DNA of 64,000 nucleotides from Shewanella intestini (GCF_018221465.1 NZ_JAAIKR010000001.1:124001-188000), one strand, 5' to 3'. Counted from the stretch's first letter, positions 1-9,771 are shown. A program made the numbers and translations. The notes: generated by a model from the letters alone, not told the origin.

Positions 1-549
1 GCACGTACCGGTAATCGTCATGATTACGCGGTAAAACCGCCAGCACCTACTGTATTAGATAAGCATCAACAAGCCGGTGGCGAAGTGGTGAGTATTGGTA
101 AAATATCCGATATTTATGCCCATTGCGGCATTACCCAAAAATTCAAAGCCAATGGTTTAGAGGCTTTGTTTAATGAAACGTTAACCCAAATTAACCGCGC
201 TAAAGATAACACGATTGTGTTCACCAACTTTGTTGATTTTGATTCGCATTACGGTCATCGTCGTGATATAGCTGGCTATGCAAGTGCATTAGAGTACTTT
301 GATTCTCGATTACCAGAGTTGTTTGAAATTCTGTCTGATGATGATTTAGTGATTTTCACCGCCGATCACGGTTGTGATCCAACTTGGGGGGGGACGGATC
401 ATACTCGTGAACATGTACCTGTTTTAGCACTGGGCGCAGGCTTAAAAGCAGGCTCATTAGGGCGCAGAAATTCATTTGCTGATATCGGTCAATCCATTGC
501 CAGTTACTTTGGTTTGCCTGCAATGGAGTATGGCGAGTCATTTATTTAA
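1..549 (+). CDS. deoB: Phosphopentomutase, C-terminal part (5' end outside window)
   Basis: Interconverts ribose/deoxyribose 1-phosphate and 5-phosphate in cytosolic nucleoside salvage. The frame is open from base 1 and gives 182 residues, a little under half of the usual ~405. An alkaline-phosphatase-superfamily metal site is visible: [12 protein letters not shown] near residues 76-87 and TADHGCDP about 40 residues later. A GTG at 85 is only an internal codon, because clear DeoB homology ([14 protein letters not shown]) precedes it. deoD follows after 82 bp, the usual deo operon order, and uses the product of this pathway. The family assignment is confident; the N-terminus cannot be seen. 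Confidence 0.95.
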   Translation, partial: ARTGNRHDYAVKPPAPTVLDKHQQAGGEVVSIGKISDIYAHCGITQKFKANGLEALFNETLTQINRAKDNTIVFTNFVDFDSHYGHRRDIAGYASALEYFDSRLPELFEILSDDDLVIFTADHGCDPTWGGTDHTREHVPVLALGAGLKAGSLGRRNSFADIGQSIASYFGLPAMEYGESFI

Positions 550-569
550 ACAATAACGAAACAAATTTT

Positions 570-597
570 GGTTACTTGTTAGTCATAAACAAGAACC
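570..597 (+). other. Stem-loop between deoB and deoD
   Basis: GGTTaCTTGTT pairs with AACAAGaACC across a 7-nt loop, with one internal A/A mismatch. There is no following T run, so it is more likely an mRNA processing or stability hairpin than a terminator. The function is inferred. Confidence 0.35.
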
Positions 598-631
598 TAA
601 ATACTTACACACAAGAATAGGGGTTATTTAC

Positions 632-1342
632 ATGGCAACACCACATATTAATGCTGTTGAGGGTGCATTTGGCGAGACAGTGCTTTTCCCAGGTGATCCA
701 CTGCGCGCAAAATACATTGCTGAAACGTTTTTAGAAGATGCAAAATTGGTGACTGATGTCCGTAATATGTTCGGTTATACCGGTACATACAAAGGCAAAC
801 GTATTTCGGTAATGGGCAGTGGCATGGGCATTCCTTCATGCTCTATTTATGCTTATGAATTAATCAAAGAATACGGTGTTAAAAACCTGATCCGTGTCGG
901 CTCATGTGGTGCGATTAGTACCGATGTTAAAGTGCGTGACGTGATTATTGGTATGGGAGCATGTACTGACTCTCAAGCAAACCGTTTACGTTTTAAAGGC
1001 CAAGACTTTGCCGCTATTGCTGATTACGGCTTATTAAGCGCAGTGGTTGATTCTGCAAAGCAACACGATATTAAAGTGCAAGTGGGAAATGTTTTTTCTG
1101 CCGACTTATTCTACACACCTGATCCTGACATGTTTGATGTGATGGAAAAAATGGGGGTACTTGGTGTTGAAATGGAAGCCGCAGGTTTGTACGGCGTTGC
1201 ACACGAATTAGGTGCTAAAGCATTGTGTGTTGTTACAGTGTCTGACCATATTCGTACTGGTGAACAAACAACATCAGATGAACGTCAAACCACCTTTAAC
1301 GACATGATCGTTATGACGCTTGATGCTGCGTTAACACTGTAG
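632..1342 (+). CDS. deoD: Purine-nucleoside phosphorylase, DeoD type
   Basis: Phosphorolyses purine (deoxy)nucleosides to free base plus (deoxy)ribose 1-phosphate, which DeoB then converts. The 236-residue length is typical of the hexameric DeoD class. Visible motifs are the phosphate-binding FPGDPLRAK near residue 20, GSGMGIPS near 66, GSCGAIS near 90, the EMEAAGLYG nucleoside-binding segment near 180 and the SDHI catalytic aspartate near 204. The start is ATG at 632. It follows deoB and ends in a strong terminator, so it is the last gene of the deo operon here. Confidence 0.97.
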   Translation: MATPHINAVEGAFGETVLFPGDPLRAKYIAETFLEDAKLVTDVRNMFGYTGTYKGKRISVMGSGMGIPSCSIYAYELIKEYGVKNLIRVGSCGAISTDVKVRDVIIGMGACTDSQANRLRFKGQDFAAIADYGLLSAVVDSAKQHDIKVQVGNVFSADLFYTPDPDMFDVMEKMGVLGVEMEAAGLYGVAHELGAKALCVVTVSDHIRTGEQTTSDERQTTFNDMIVMTLDAALTL

Positions 1343-1364
1343 TCATTAATACGGTGTTAACCAT

Positions 1365-1390
1365 AAAAAGGGCTCCTTGAGCCCTTTTTT
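1365..1390 (+). terminator. Rho-independent terminator after deoD
   Basis: AAAAAGGGCTC-CTT-GAGCCCTTTTTT forms an 11-bp stem with a 3-nt loop and a T run. A-tract symmetry lets it also serve the convergent smp gene. Confidence 0.9.
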
Positions 1391-1442
1391 GTCGAAGTTT
1401 TATCTACTGTTTAACCCGCTACCACTTTATTCTTAATTGTGG

Positions 1443-2075
1443 TTATTTACTTTTTTGGCTCAAAGTCTTTCTCTTCTTAGCTTTTGTTCGGCGCATTACA
1501 AAGTAGGCGCGTTTAAACGACAACGCCCTTGACAAAATAAACCCAATCACCCCAGCCACAATCAACATCATCTGTTGCATGTTCATACTTTTTTCGTGCA
1601 GAACTTTAATCTCTTCAAAAAAGTGGCTCAAGTTGAGCCTTATTTCAACGTAGCCTAAATTACTGTTTTTTTGGATGACATTTTCAATTAACGGAGGATA
1701 AGGTAATAACAGTTGCTTCATTTCGTCTGAATCAGGTGCGTATTCTTCATTGGTCAGGTTTTGTGCAAAAGCAAGCCGAACACCTTGTGAGCTGTATATA
1801 TGAATTGAGACCACTTTAGGATCTTGAGTCAGTGTGTTGGCTAGCCATTGTAGCTGTTCATCGTTTTGTAAATACATGGCAGGGGCTGCACTGGTTGAAA
1901 CTTGTTGTGCGAGTAATCTGGCCATTATTTCCGTTTGTGACTGAATGAGTTGTTGACCATTTTTAAGGTTAGTTTGCCATAAATGGCTTAATCCCCAAAT
2001 CAGAGCAATGGCGAGAGCCACTTGGAGTAGTCGACTAAATTGCTGTCTTTTCTTGAGACCTTTAACAAATATCAC
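1443..2075 (-). CDS. ytjB: Smp/YtjB (AhpA-like) membrane protein
   Basis: A 210-residue inner-membrane protein of unknown biochemical role. It has an N-terminal membrane segment at about residues 15-33, a periplasmic-looking middle of about 130 residues, a second membrane segment near 165-183, and a very basic C-terminal tail (RRTKAKKRKTLSQKSK). This is the architecture of the E. coli Smp/YtjB family. It is divergent from serB, exactly as ytjB is in enterobacteria, which supports the assignment. No catalytic motif was seen. Confidence 0.8.
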   Translation of the reverse strand: MIFVKGLKKRQQFSRLLQVALAIALIWGLSHLWQTNLKNGQQLIQSQTEIMARLLAQQVSTSAAPAMYLQNDEQLQWLANTLTQDPKVVSIHIYSSQGVRLAFAQNLTNEEYAPDSDEMKQLLLPYPPLIENVIQKNSNLGYVEIRLNLSHFFEEIKVLHEKSMNMQQMMLIVAGVIGFILSRALSFKRAYFVMRRTKAKKRKTLSQKSK

Positions 2076-2250
2076 TTTAATCCTCAGGTATTTTTGTATT
2101 TAATGTTGGCTTATAAAAAAGTGAGATAAAATTGCCGTAACATGAGTCTAACAGTTTAGCATTGAGTTTGTGGTTCTAAGCATATGTTACTTATTATATT
2201 AATAATATTTTTATCATTTTTATGTTGTTATTTTGGGAGAAGAGAACGTC

Positions 2251-3231
2251 ATGTTAAACCCTGTTGCGATAGTTAATTGGTTATCGGCTGGAACTTCTGC
2301 TGTGCAGCCTCACGCCAACGGACAATTCATTCGTTATCACGAATCAGATTACCAAGCTTATGTTCAAGATGAGCTCGCACAGCGTTTACGTGTGGTGTTT
2401 GCCCCTTGTGCGCAGACTGAGGTCGATTCATGGTTGGCAAAGCTCTCTGGCGATATTTATATTTGTGCATTGACAAGAAGTAATGATTATCTTGGTCTTG
2501 AGCTGGTATTAGCAACGTCAAACGAAACAATATTCGATACATTTCCTAGCACAATTTTTGCAGAATATTTTTGGGTCACCACTGAACTGGCAAGTTTACA
2601 TATGCCGGGATTGTTAGTGATGGATATGGACTCAACAGCCATTGAAATTGAATGCATTGATGAATTGGCTGCTATGGCTGGTGTGGGCGATGCAGTCGCA
2701 GGCATTACCGCTAAAGCGATGCGTGGTGAGCTTGATTTTGAACAAAGTTTACGTGCACGAGTTGCAAAGCTTAAAGGGGCAAACGCGAATATCATTACTC
2801 AATTATGTGATCAATTACCGATTATGCCAGGGTTGGCTGAAGCACTCGCCCAACTACAACAATACCAATGGAAACTTGTCGTCGCATCTGGCGGTTTTAC
2901 TCCATTTGTAAATGATTTAAAACAAAAACTGTCTTTAGATGCAGCTTTCGCAAATGAACTTGTGATAGAACAAAACACCCTAAAAGGGGAAGTGTGTGGT
3001 GACGTGGTGGATGCGCAATATAAGGCGGATGTCATTAAACATTGTGCTAAACAGTGGCAAATAACACAAAATCAAACGGTGGCTATTGGTGATGGTGCTA
3101 ATGATATTCCGATGATACTAACCGCTTCATTGGGCTTGGCTTTTCATGCAAAACCTAAATTAATCGAACACGCTGATATTGCCATTAATCAACTTGATAT
3201 GCGGGCACTGGTTTTTTGTTTACAAGGTTAA
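2251..3231 (+). CDS. serB: Phosphoserine phosphatase
   Basis: Last step of serine biosynthesis, O-phospho-L-serine to L-serine. It is a HAD-superfamily enzyme: the nucleophile motif DMDSTAIEIECIDELA, motif II SGGFTPF and motif IV GDGANDIPMI are all present. The N-terminal ~120 residues form the ACT-like extension of proteobacterial SerB. A TTG at 2233 would extend the frame by six codons. ATG at 2251 is chosen because GGGAGAAGAG at 2235-2244 is a good ribosome-binding site only for that start, giving 326 residues. It is divergent from smp, with radA further downstream. Confidence 0.95.
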   Translation: MLNPVAIVNWLSAGTSAVQPHANGQFIRYHESDYQAYVQDELAQRLRVVFAPCAQTEVDSWLAKLSGDIYICALTRSNDYLGLELVLATSNETIFDTFPSTIFAEYFWVTTELASLHMPGLLVMDMDSTAIEIECIDELAAMAGVGDAVAGITAKAMRGELDFEQSLRARVAKLKGANANIITQLCDQLPIMPGLAEALAQLQQYQWKLVVASGGFTPFVNDLKQKLSLDAAFANELVIEQNTLKGEVCGDVVDAQYKADVIKHCAKQWQITQNQTVAIGDGANDIPMILTASLGLAFHAKPKLIEHADIAINQLDMRALVFCLQG

Positions 3232-3317
3232 GGTACTCGAATTTTTGCTCTAATCATTGAACTTGTTAACTGTTGGTTATATTTTAGCGTGATAACTCTT
3301 ATTACTGGCTAGGTCGT

Positions 3318-4232
3318 GTGCTCAATACTATTACTCAACATTCGTTGTATTTACCTTATCGAGACGGACAATTACATGTCCGTCATCTCGCTCCTGTGGA
3401 AGCGGCTAACCAATACCCACCAATCTTGATGCTCCATGGGGCAATGTCTAATGGCAAAGTATTTTATAGTGATCGCGGCAAAGGCTTGGGTTGTTATCTT
3501 GCTAATGCAGGTTTTCACGTTTATGTGCTTGATACCGCAGGGCGTGGAGAGAGTGAGCCAGTAATTAGCCCCGAGTTCAACTTAGGTCAGAGTGAAGTAA
3601 TTAAAGAGCAATTGCCATTAGTGCATGATTTTATTCAGCAACGTCACCCTTTAGTTGCTCACGTGCATTGGTGTGCACACTCATGGGGCGGGGTGTTAAT
3701 GGCCAGTTCCATGGTACGTTATCCTCAATTAGCGCAGCATGTTGGCTCATTACTGACTTTTGGTACGAAACGGACAATTAAGGTTAATACGCTAAAAAAA
3801 TGGTTTTTAGTGGATGTTGTTTGGAATAAATTTGCCCCAGCTTATGCTAGTAAAACGGGTTTTTTAAATGCAAAAAAGTTGAGAATTGGTATGGATAATG
3901 AAACGCGTGCCTCTTTAAATAATACCATTGACTGGGTAAGTGGCGACTGGATAGATGTGGATGATGGCTTTGATTATGCGCGTGCTGCAACTGTAATGAA
4001 GTGGCCAAAAACATGGTTTATAGCAGCAAAAAATGACCATGTATTAGGTAACCCAGCTGATGTTAAAGATATGATAACTGAGTGCGGCTTAGCAGAGGCA
4101 AGGTATACCTTACTATCTAAAGCCAATGGTTTTTTTACTGACTATAACCACGCATCGATGTTGACTCATCCACAGGCGGTGGATGATCATTTCAAGCAAA
4201 TAAAGCAATGGTATCTAGAGCTAAGTGAATAG
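3318..4232 (+). CDS. Alpha/beta-hydrolase fold protein
   Basis: A 304-residue cytosolic hydrolase of unknown substrate, GTG start. The oxyanion-type HG lies at residues 40-41 in LMLHGAMSNGK. The nucleophile elbow is C-A-H-S-W-G-G with Ser122, so the first glycine of the usual GxSxG is alanine. Asp240 (AAKNDHVLG) and His278 (YNHASML) are plausible remaining triad members. It lies 86 bp downstream of serB on the same strand and may share its transcript. Family membership is clear; whether it is an esterase or lipase is not known. Confidence 0.75.
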   Translation: MLNTITQHSLYLPYRDGQLHVRHLAPVEAANQYPPILMLHGAMSNGKVFYSDRGKGLGCYLANAGFHVYVLDTAGRGESEPVISPEFNLGQSEVIKEQLPLVHDFIQQRHPLVAHVHWCAHSWGGVLMASSMVRYPQLAQHVGSLLTFGTKRTIKVNTLKKWFLVDVVWNKFAPAYASKTGFLNAKKLRIGMDNETRASLNNTIDWVSGDWIDVDDGFDYARAATVMKWPKTWFIAAKNDHVLGNPADVKDMITECGLAEARYTLLSKANGFFTDYNHASMLTHPQAVDDHFKQIKQWYLELSE

Positions 4233-4269
4233 CTGCTATTTACTGTTATGCTATGACTTTTGTAAAAGC

Positions 4270-6666
4270 TTACTTTGCAGCTTGCTGCTCAATAATATAC
4301 AGCGCAGGGTAGCGCAGCTCTACTTCTGAGGTGATATCTATCATTTCACCAGTACCAATGATTCGCCATAGTTGTTCTTCAAGATTTTTCGCCCTATGTG
4401 GTGCATGAAGGTTGATATAGTCAAGCTCACGACGAATGTATTTCATATCCGGTTTACCTGTCGCTCCGCGGTACACTCTTAAGGCAATGAAACGGCCTTG
4501 TTCCTTACAATGATGAATAAATGCTGTTTGTTCTTCTTCGCTAGCTAATTCAGTTAGCAGTTTACAGTTTAAGGTGATTTTACCGCGAGCTTGGCGTGTT
4601 AATTCAATAAAGACTTCAAAGAAGTCCATTTCATGATTGGGCTTCATGGCTTTGATAGGGTCAATAATATGTTCTTTTAATACTCCGTTAGCGAGTAGGG
4701 GAGTCAGGTTATACTCTAAAATATTATCAACTTTTTGGGAGAATAAATGACTGACAGGATCGGGGCGAGTACCGATACCGATGCAAGCCATTTGAGCTGA
4801 TTTTACGGTTTTCTCAATAAAGTAAGGCATACCTGCAAGCTTTCGCATGATTAAGTTTTTCATTCCATCAGCAAGCTCTTTTTGCTCACTACTGGCTTCA
4901 GATAATTGTGCTAGTTTTTCTTTATTATGTTGAATCAGTTTATTTAAAAACGTCACGCCATTATGAGCGCAGTGACGAATATTGGCACTTAAATGCAGTG
5001 TTTGACCATTTTGTCTTGCGCGCAGAAGTTGATAAGGCTGATTCGATAAATCCGTTTTGCCGGCCATGGTTTGTAAGCGGGGAAAACTTAAGTGCACTTC
5101 AGCAGGGTAGGTTAATTGCTCTGGCTCATCTAAAAGCACTTGCAAGCCACGACATGAAATGTCTTGAGTGATACCGTCAAACTTTTTCCCTTGTTGGTGA
5201 ACATGAACCAAGGTTTTAAAAGCAAACCGTGCTTCTTTTCTGCGCTCACTAAAAGGCATTGACACATTTTTTATGGTGGTTTGATTTATCTTATTTTGCG
5301 CAAACGTTTTTAAATTATTAACGGCTTCATTATTAAACCACTTTTTATACGCAGGTTTAATGTCTTCGTTAGTAAGGTCAACTAACTGTAATACATGAGA
5401 AAAGCTTGATAACTGCTTTTCAACTAAAGGTGAATAGTGTTGTTCGTCACCTGGTAGTGTTGATGTTTTATAGTTTTTGCTGTGATCGACCTTTTGCACG
5501 CTGACTCTTAAAATGCGCCAACTGGCTTTGGTTGAACTAAATCCTAAAAATAGTGGCAGGCAATTGCTGGCTTTGAGTTCTGCTAATGATGCTGAGTAAA
5601 ACATGACGCGACCGTTGGCGTTATGAGTGAAGCAAAACAACAAGTTATGGTCTGGGTTATTATGCTGCTTAACGACATTCACTAATCTTTTTAAGGTTAA
5701 TAAACCACGAATTTGATTGATATTGTTTTCATCAAGAAAGTAATGTCGTAATGCCTGATTACCACGCGAAGAAAGCTCATGTGTAATTTCTGGGCGGCCG
5801 TTTATCGCTGATACGAATAAAGACAAATGAGTTTGCTGTGGGAGATAAAAACGTTCATGGCCTAAGCCGCGTGCAGTGACTTCGACATTATTAATGTCTA
5901 CTTTATACCGGAATTTATAACCACGAATTAATTGGCCGAGTAACTTATCTAACTGTTCACCGCCACCAATTCGCTTAAGTCTGAGGATAACGTGTTCTTC
6001 TTTGTTTTCTACATCGACAATTTGGTACTCGACCCCTCTTTGTAAATCTTCGAAATAAAACTCTTCACTGACTTCTAAAAGTTTGATATTAATCGGCTTA
6101 TCAGTTTTGAATTTATATTTTTTCGGTAATTTAACACGGGTGCCACCAACCGATAAGTCTAATGAAACCCCTGAGGTGACTTCGCCTCCATCTTGAAACG
6201 CTTCAATCTTAATGCTGTAATTCATGCGTTCTTCGCTGCGGCTAAAATAACTGCCAAGAACAACCGCGGGAAGCACAAATTGGTTTTTAGGACTTAATGG
6301 TTCGCTTGGAAATTCTCGGGCTTTTAAGCGACGCGCTTTGTGGGCATTCATGACATGTTCATAGACGCCCAGAGTATATTTATTGTGATAAAGCGGCAGC
6401 GCGCTATTTAATGCTTCTCTAGCGGGTTCATCAAGAAAGTGCACTTGATTGGCAATATTCACTTCTGCACAGGGTAGTTCAGACTTGTCACGTAAATCAA
6501 TAATACGTGTCGAGGCTGCAGTGATCCGCTTGAGCTCCATTTTAATTAAAAAACGGGTCGAATTACTTTCACCGGTAGTAAGCTGCTCAAATAAATCAGC
6601 AAAATCGGGCTCCATCATTAAGGGTTTTAATTGTTCAATTAAGGCACTATGGATTTCTAAAGTCAT
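4270..6666 (-). CDS. Large protein with two PilZ-type domains
   Basis: A 798-residue soluble protein with no signal peptide or membrane segment. Two PilZ-like modules can be read: SRSEER at 142-147 with DLSVGG at 170-175, and RRKEARF at 475-481 with QDISCRG at 501-507. The second has the arginine-rich and D/NxSxxG halves of the canonical c-di-GMP site; the first is less standard. The N-terminal ~130, the middle and the C-terminal ~220 residues resemble nothing I can name. It is divergent from radA. A c-di-GMP effector role is inferred from the domains; the output is unknown. Confidence 0.75.
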   Translation of the reverse strand: MTLEIHSALIEQLKPLMMEPDFADLFEQLTTGESNSTRFLIKMELKRITAASTRIIDLRDKSELPCAEVNIANQVHFLDEPAREALNSALPLYHNKYTLGVYEHVMNAHKARRLKAREFPSEPLSPKNQFVLPAVVLGSYFSRSEERMNYSIKIEAFQDGGEVTSGVSLDLSVGGTRVKLPKKYKFKTDKPINIKLLEVSEEFYFEDLQRGVEYQIVDVENKEEHVILRLKRIGGGEQLDKLLGQLIRGYKFRYKVDINNVEVTARGLGHERFYLPQQTHLSLFVSAINGRPEITHELSSRGNQALRHYFLDENNINQIRGLLTLKRLVNVVKQHNNPDHNLLFCFTHNANGRVMFYSASLAELKASNCLPLFLGFSSTKASWRILRVSVQKVDHSKNYKTSTLPGDEQHYSPLVEKQLSSFSHVLQLVDLTNEDIKPAYKKWFNNEAVNNLKTFAQNKINQTTIKNVSMPFSERRKEARFAFKTLVHVHQQGKKFDGITQDISCRGLQVLLDEPEQLTYPAEVHLSFPRLQTMAGKTDLSNQPYQLLRARQNGQTLHLSANIRHCAHNGVTFLNKLIQHNKEKLAQLSEASSEQKELADGMKNLIMRKLAGMPYFIEKTVKSAQMACIGIGTRPDPVSHLFSQKVDNILEYNLTPLLANGVLKEHIIDPIKAMKPNHEMDFFEVFIELTRQARGKITLNCKLLTELASEEEQTAFIHHCKEQGRFIALRVYRGATGKPDMKYIRRELDYINLHAPHRAKNLEEQLWRIIGTGEMIDITSEVELRYPALYIIEQQAAK

Positions 6667-6821
6667 TCTGGTGTCGTTTTTTAATGATTAATCGGCGTGC
6701 GACTGTTAGTCTTATCGGCTTATTAAGCTGTATCTTTCTTGATTTTGATGAAATTATCTTAGTTCAATAATATCAAATTAGTAATAGTATCACAGCCAAG
6801 ATTAATTGAAGATAGTGACTT

Positions 6822-8186
6822 ATGGCAAAAAATAAAACCGCTTATGTTTGTAACGAATGTGGCCAAGATTTTCCTCGTTGGCAAGGTCAATGTTCAGCTT
6901 GCCAAGAATGGAACACCATTACTGAAGTGAGACTCGGTAGTTCAAGTGCCACCCGTACGCATCAGTTTTCAGGTTATGCCGGTCAAGCTACCAATGAAGT
7001 GCAAACGCTGGATAAAATTGACTTAGCTGAAATGCCGCGTATTAACAGTAGTTTTACTGAGTTTGATCGGGTGCTAGGTGGCGGTATTGTGCCGGGCAGC
7101 GCCATTCTTATTGGTGGTCATCCGGGGGCAGGTAAAAGTACATTGCTTCTACAAACGTTATGCCAGCTTTCACTTAACATGCCCACCTTTTATATCACTG
7201 GTGAAGAATCGCTGCAACAAGTGGCGATGCGGGCACATCGTTTAGCATTGCCAACGCAAAAGCTACGGATGCTGTCTGAAACCTCTGTGGAAACCATTTG
7301 CGATATTGCGTTAAAAGAGCAACCTAAAGTGATGGTGATTGACTCTATTCAAGTCATGCATATGGCTGATATTCAATCATCTCCTGGCAGCGTATCACAA
7401 GTGCGTGAGTCAGCATCGTATTTAACTCGTTTTGCCAAACAACAAGGGATAGCGGTGATCATGGTTGGTCATGTGACTAAAGATGGCAGTCTCGCCGGTC
7501 CTAAAGTTCTTGAGCATTGTATTGACTGTTCGGTGATGTTTGAAGGTGACAGTGACAGCCGTTATCGCACATTACGCTCGCATAAAAATCGTTTTGGTGC
7601 GATTAATGAGCTTGGCGTTTTTGCGATGACTGAACGAGGATTAAAGGAGGTTGCAAACCCTTCCGCTATATTTTTATCACGCGGTGATGAAGCAAGCTCA
7701 GGTTCTGTTGTGATGGTTGTTTGGGAAGGAACTCGACCCTTGTTGGTTGAGTTACAGGTATTAGTTGATAACTCTGCTATGGCTAACCCTCGGCGGGTCG
7801 CGGTTGGGTTAGACAGTAATCGATTGGCAATGCTATTGGCTGTGATGCATCGTCATGGCGGCTTACAAATGTCAGATCAAGACGTATTTGTTAACATAGT
7901 TGGTGGGGTAAAAGTCTCTGAAACCAGTGCCGATTTAACCTTGCTATTAGCCATGGTGTCTAGCTTTAGAGGGGATATTTTATCGCCTGATTTAGTTGTT
8001 TTTGGTGAAGTGGGCTTGTCTGGTGAAATCCGGCCTGTTCCTAATGGACAAGAACGTTTAGTCGAAGCGGCAAAACATGGTTTTAAACGCGCAATTGTCC
8101 CTAAAGCGAATATGCCTAAAGTTCCGCCTAAAGGCATGGAGGTTGTTGGTGTGACCAAGTTATCGCAAGCCTTAGAAGCGCTTTAA
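6822..8186 (+). CDS. radA: DNA repair protein RadA
   Basis: A RecA-like ATPase that processes recombination intermediates and drives branch migration. The order of parts in 454 residues is a C4 zinc finger (Cys10, 13, 24, 27), Walker A GGHPGAGKST at 98-107, the RadA-specific KNRFG motif at 255-259, and a C-terminal Lon-protease-like domain. The start ATG at 6822 is preceded by GAAGATAG. It lies in the serB-radA neighbourhood seen in many gammaproteobacteria, here interrupted by the hydrolase and the PilZ gene. No LexA box was seen upstream. Confidence 0.97.
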   Translation: MAKNKTAYVCNECGQDFPRWQGQCSACQEWNTITEVRLGSSSATRTHQFSGYAGQATNEVQTLDKIDLAEMPRINSSFTEFDRVLGGGIVPGSAILIGGHPGAGKSTLLLQTLCQLSLNMPTFYITGEESLQQVAMRAHRLALPTQKLRMLSETSVETICDIALKEQPKVMVIDSIQVMHMADIQSSPGSVSQVRESASYLTRFAKQQGIAVIMVGHVTKDGSLAGPKVLEHCIDCSVMFEGDSDSRYRTLRSHKNRFGAINELGVFAMTERGLKEVANPSAIFLSRGDEASSGSVVMVVWEGTRPLLVELQVLVDNSAMANPRRVAVGLDSNRLAMLLAVMHRHGGLQMSDQDVFVNIVGGVKVSETSADLTLLLAMVSSFRGDILSPDLVVFGEVGLSGEIRPVPNGQERLVEAAKHGFKRAIVPKANMPKVPPKGMEVVGVTKLSQALEAL

Positions 8187-8202
8187 CCTAATAAGCTTAA
8201 AT

Positions 8203-8240
8203 AAAAAAGAGACCAAAATAATAGTTTAGGTCTCTTTTTT
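8203..8240 (+). terminator. Terminator after radA
   Basis: AAAAAAGAGACC and GGTCTCTTTTTT are perfect 12-bp arms around a 14-nt loop. Poly-A and poly-T flanks make it usable in both directions, so it may also end the convergent PilZ gene at 8323. Confidence 0.88.
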
Positions 8241-8322
8241 TATGTGTTGCTGTGTGGCTATTGTATAAAATAGATCAATGATATAAGTCAGTTATAATGG
8301 GGGATGGCCTTCATATGAGGCA

Positions 8323-8691
8323 TTAAGTTTCGTTTAGCGCCGCGAGCATTTCTATTTCACGATTTAATAATTCAGCATCACCGATATTTAGTTCAATAAT
8401 ACGTCGTAAATGACTAATGCTCTCAACATCGATATGCACACATTTTAACCCCAAATGTTCTGGTGTTTTATGGATTAACATCGCATCAATAACCAGTTGA
8501 ACTTCAGAGTCTGGTAATACAAACTCTAGTTTTAATAGGGTGTTGAGCTTACCAACAAAATTATTAGGACGCTTTATAAGTGCGCCGTTTAAGCTGAGAT
8601 CTAATATGGTGGTTTTCCATGTTTGTTCAGCTAATGCAATGTATGCATTTGCACCAAATAAAATACGTGAAAACTTTCGTCTTTCATCCAT
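8323..8691 (-). CDS. Single-domain PilZ protein
   Basis: A 122-residue protein made almost entirely of one PilZ domain. It has RRKFSR at residues 4-9 and DLSLNGA near 46-52, the two halves of the c-di-GMP binding signature, so binding is likely to be intact. It lacks any output domain and probably acts by binding a partner. It is on the minus strand directly downstream, in transcription order, of the decayed kinase gene, with an independent start. The regulated process cannot be deduced. Confidence 0.85.
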   Translation of the reverse strand: MDERRKFSRILFGANAYIALAEQTWKTTILDLSLNGALIKRPNNFVGKLNTLLKLEFVLPDSEVQLVIDAMLIHKTPEHLGLKCVHIDVESISHLRRIIELNIGDAELLNREIEMLAALNET

Positions 8692-8734
8692 GTTTTACCC
8701 TTAATATTTAACAAGATCTGTTAATGATAATACG

Positions 8735-9715
8735 TCAAAAAAGTGCAATAGGGTATTTATTGTTCATTGCTACTGTAAATTTTTGAGGTAACTCAATGAT
8801 GAACTTAGCCCCTCTATCCGGTGTTGAAACTAATTTTACTTGCCCATTTAATCGCTGTGATACTAAATTAAAAACAATATTGATCGCTAAACCGCTGCCT
8901 CCTTTACCGCGTTTAGTCGTTAAAAAGGGAGCGAAATCTTCTTTTGCACCAGAGTGTCCATACCGTTACCGTCATCTTGATAAATTAGCTGTAAATCATT
9001 TTTATGGGCAGTAATATCGAAGCGTAAATGAGCGACTTGTCCTTCGTTATAAGCATGAGTAATGGAGTTATTAATTAAATTATTGATGATTTGGTAAAAG
9101 CACTGGGGTGGCTGTAAAGCATAATGTTATCAGGACAGTCATATTTGAAATGATATTCAGTTCGTGAGAGTAATGGTCTAATGGTCTAATGGATACCATT
9201 ATTTCTTCGACATACAGTTTAAGGTTAACGTCGCGCAAATCTTCATGAGATTGATCTACAGATACTTTTTTAGAGCTTGGGATTAATATCGGTGCCCGAG
9301 TTAAATTACTTAACATTAAGCGAGTACATTGGCTCACTTCATCTTGGTATGCTTCAAACTCTTCATGAGAAACATCATCATTTTGATATTTTTGATTGAA
9401 TAAACTGACGCTTTGGGACAAATGGGACGCGGCTGTCACGCAGATGCCAATAGGAGTGTTAATTTCATGGGTGATACTTGCCATTAACCCACCTAATGCC
9501 GCCATTTTTTCTTTATCGATTAGCTCAGCACGTGTGAGTTGTAATTATTGAGTTGGTGATTTGACTCTATCTTCAAGCGCGATATTTAATGCGGTTAATT
9601 GTGCTTCAGCTTCTTTTATTGATTGGATGTTTTTAATCGTGTCAGTTCCTATTTCAATTGTATTAATAATGCTGCTGAAATAAGTGTAGAGGGTTTTACC
9701 ATTAATGCGCGTCAT
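8735..9715 (-). pseudogene. Decayed sensor histidine kinase (C-terminal half only)
   Basis: Reading the minus strand with frame changes recovers a coherent kinase: an ATG at 9715 then a coiled segment (KEAEAQLTALNIALEDRV), the H-box MAALGGLMASITHEINTPIG, an N-box region (NNLINNSITHAYNEGQ), a G1 box DDGNGMD, the F-box FAPFLTTKRGKGGSG, and the end FIIELPQKFTVAMNN. Four lesions break it: an in-frame TAA at 9545-9547 where homologues read Gln, an 8-bp tandem duplication at 9173-9188, a frameshift near 9105 and a single-base loss near 8940. The sensor half is missing, and the neighbouring gene's terminator begins at 9717. It cannot make a working kinase. Confidence 0.85.
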
Positions 9716-9716
9716 T

Positions 9717-9748
9717 CAAAAAGAGAAGGCATGCTAAGCATGCCTTCT
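9717..9748 (-). terminator. Terminator after the YjiH-like gene
   Basis: AGAAGGCATGC-TAA-GCATGCCTTCT is a perfect 11-bp hairpin. On the minus strand it is followed by CTTTTTG, as expected for the gene ending at 9772. Confidence 0.85.
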
Positions 9749-9771
9749 TATCGTGATTAGTTTATCGAGGA

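Noticed and set aside
8796-9014. 72-residue plus-strand open frame
   Set aside because: It is opposite the clear kinase-core homology on the minus strand and has no recognisable content or ribosome-binding site.
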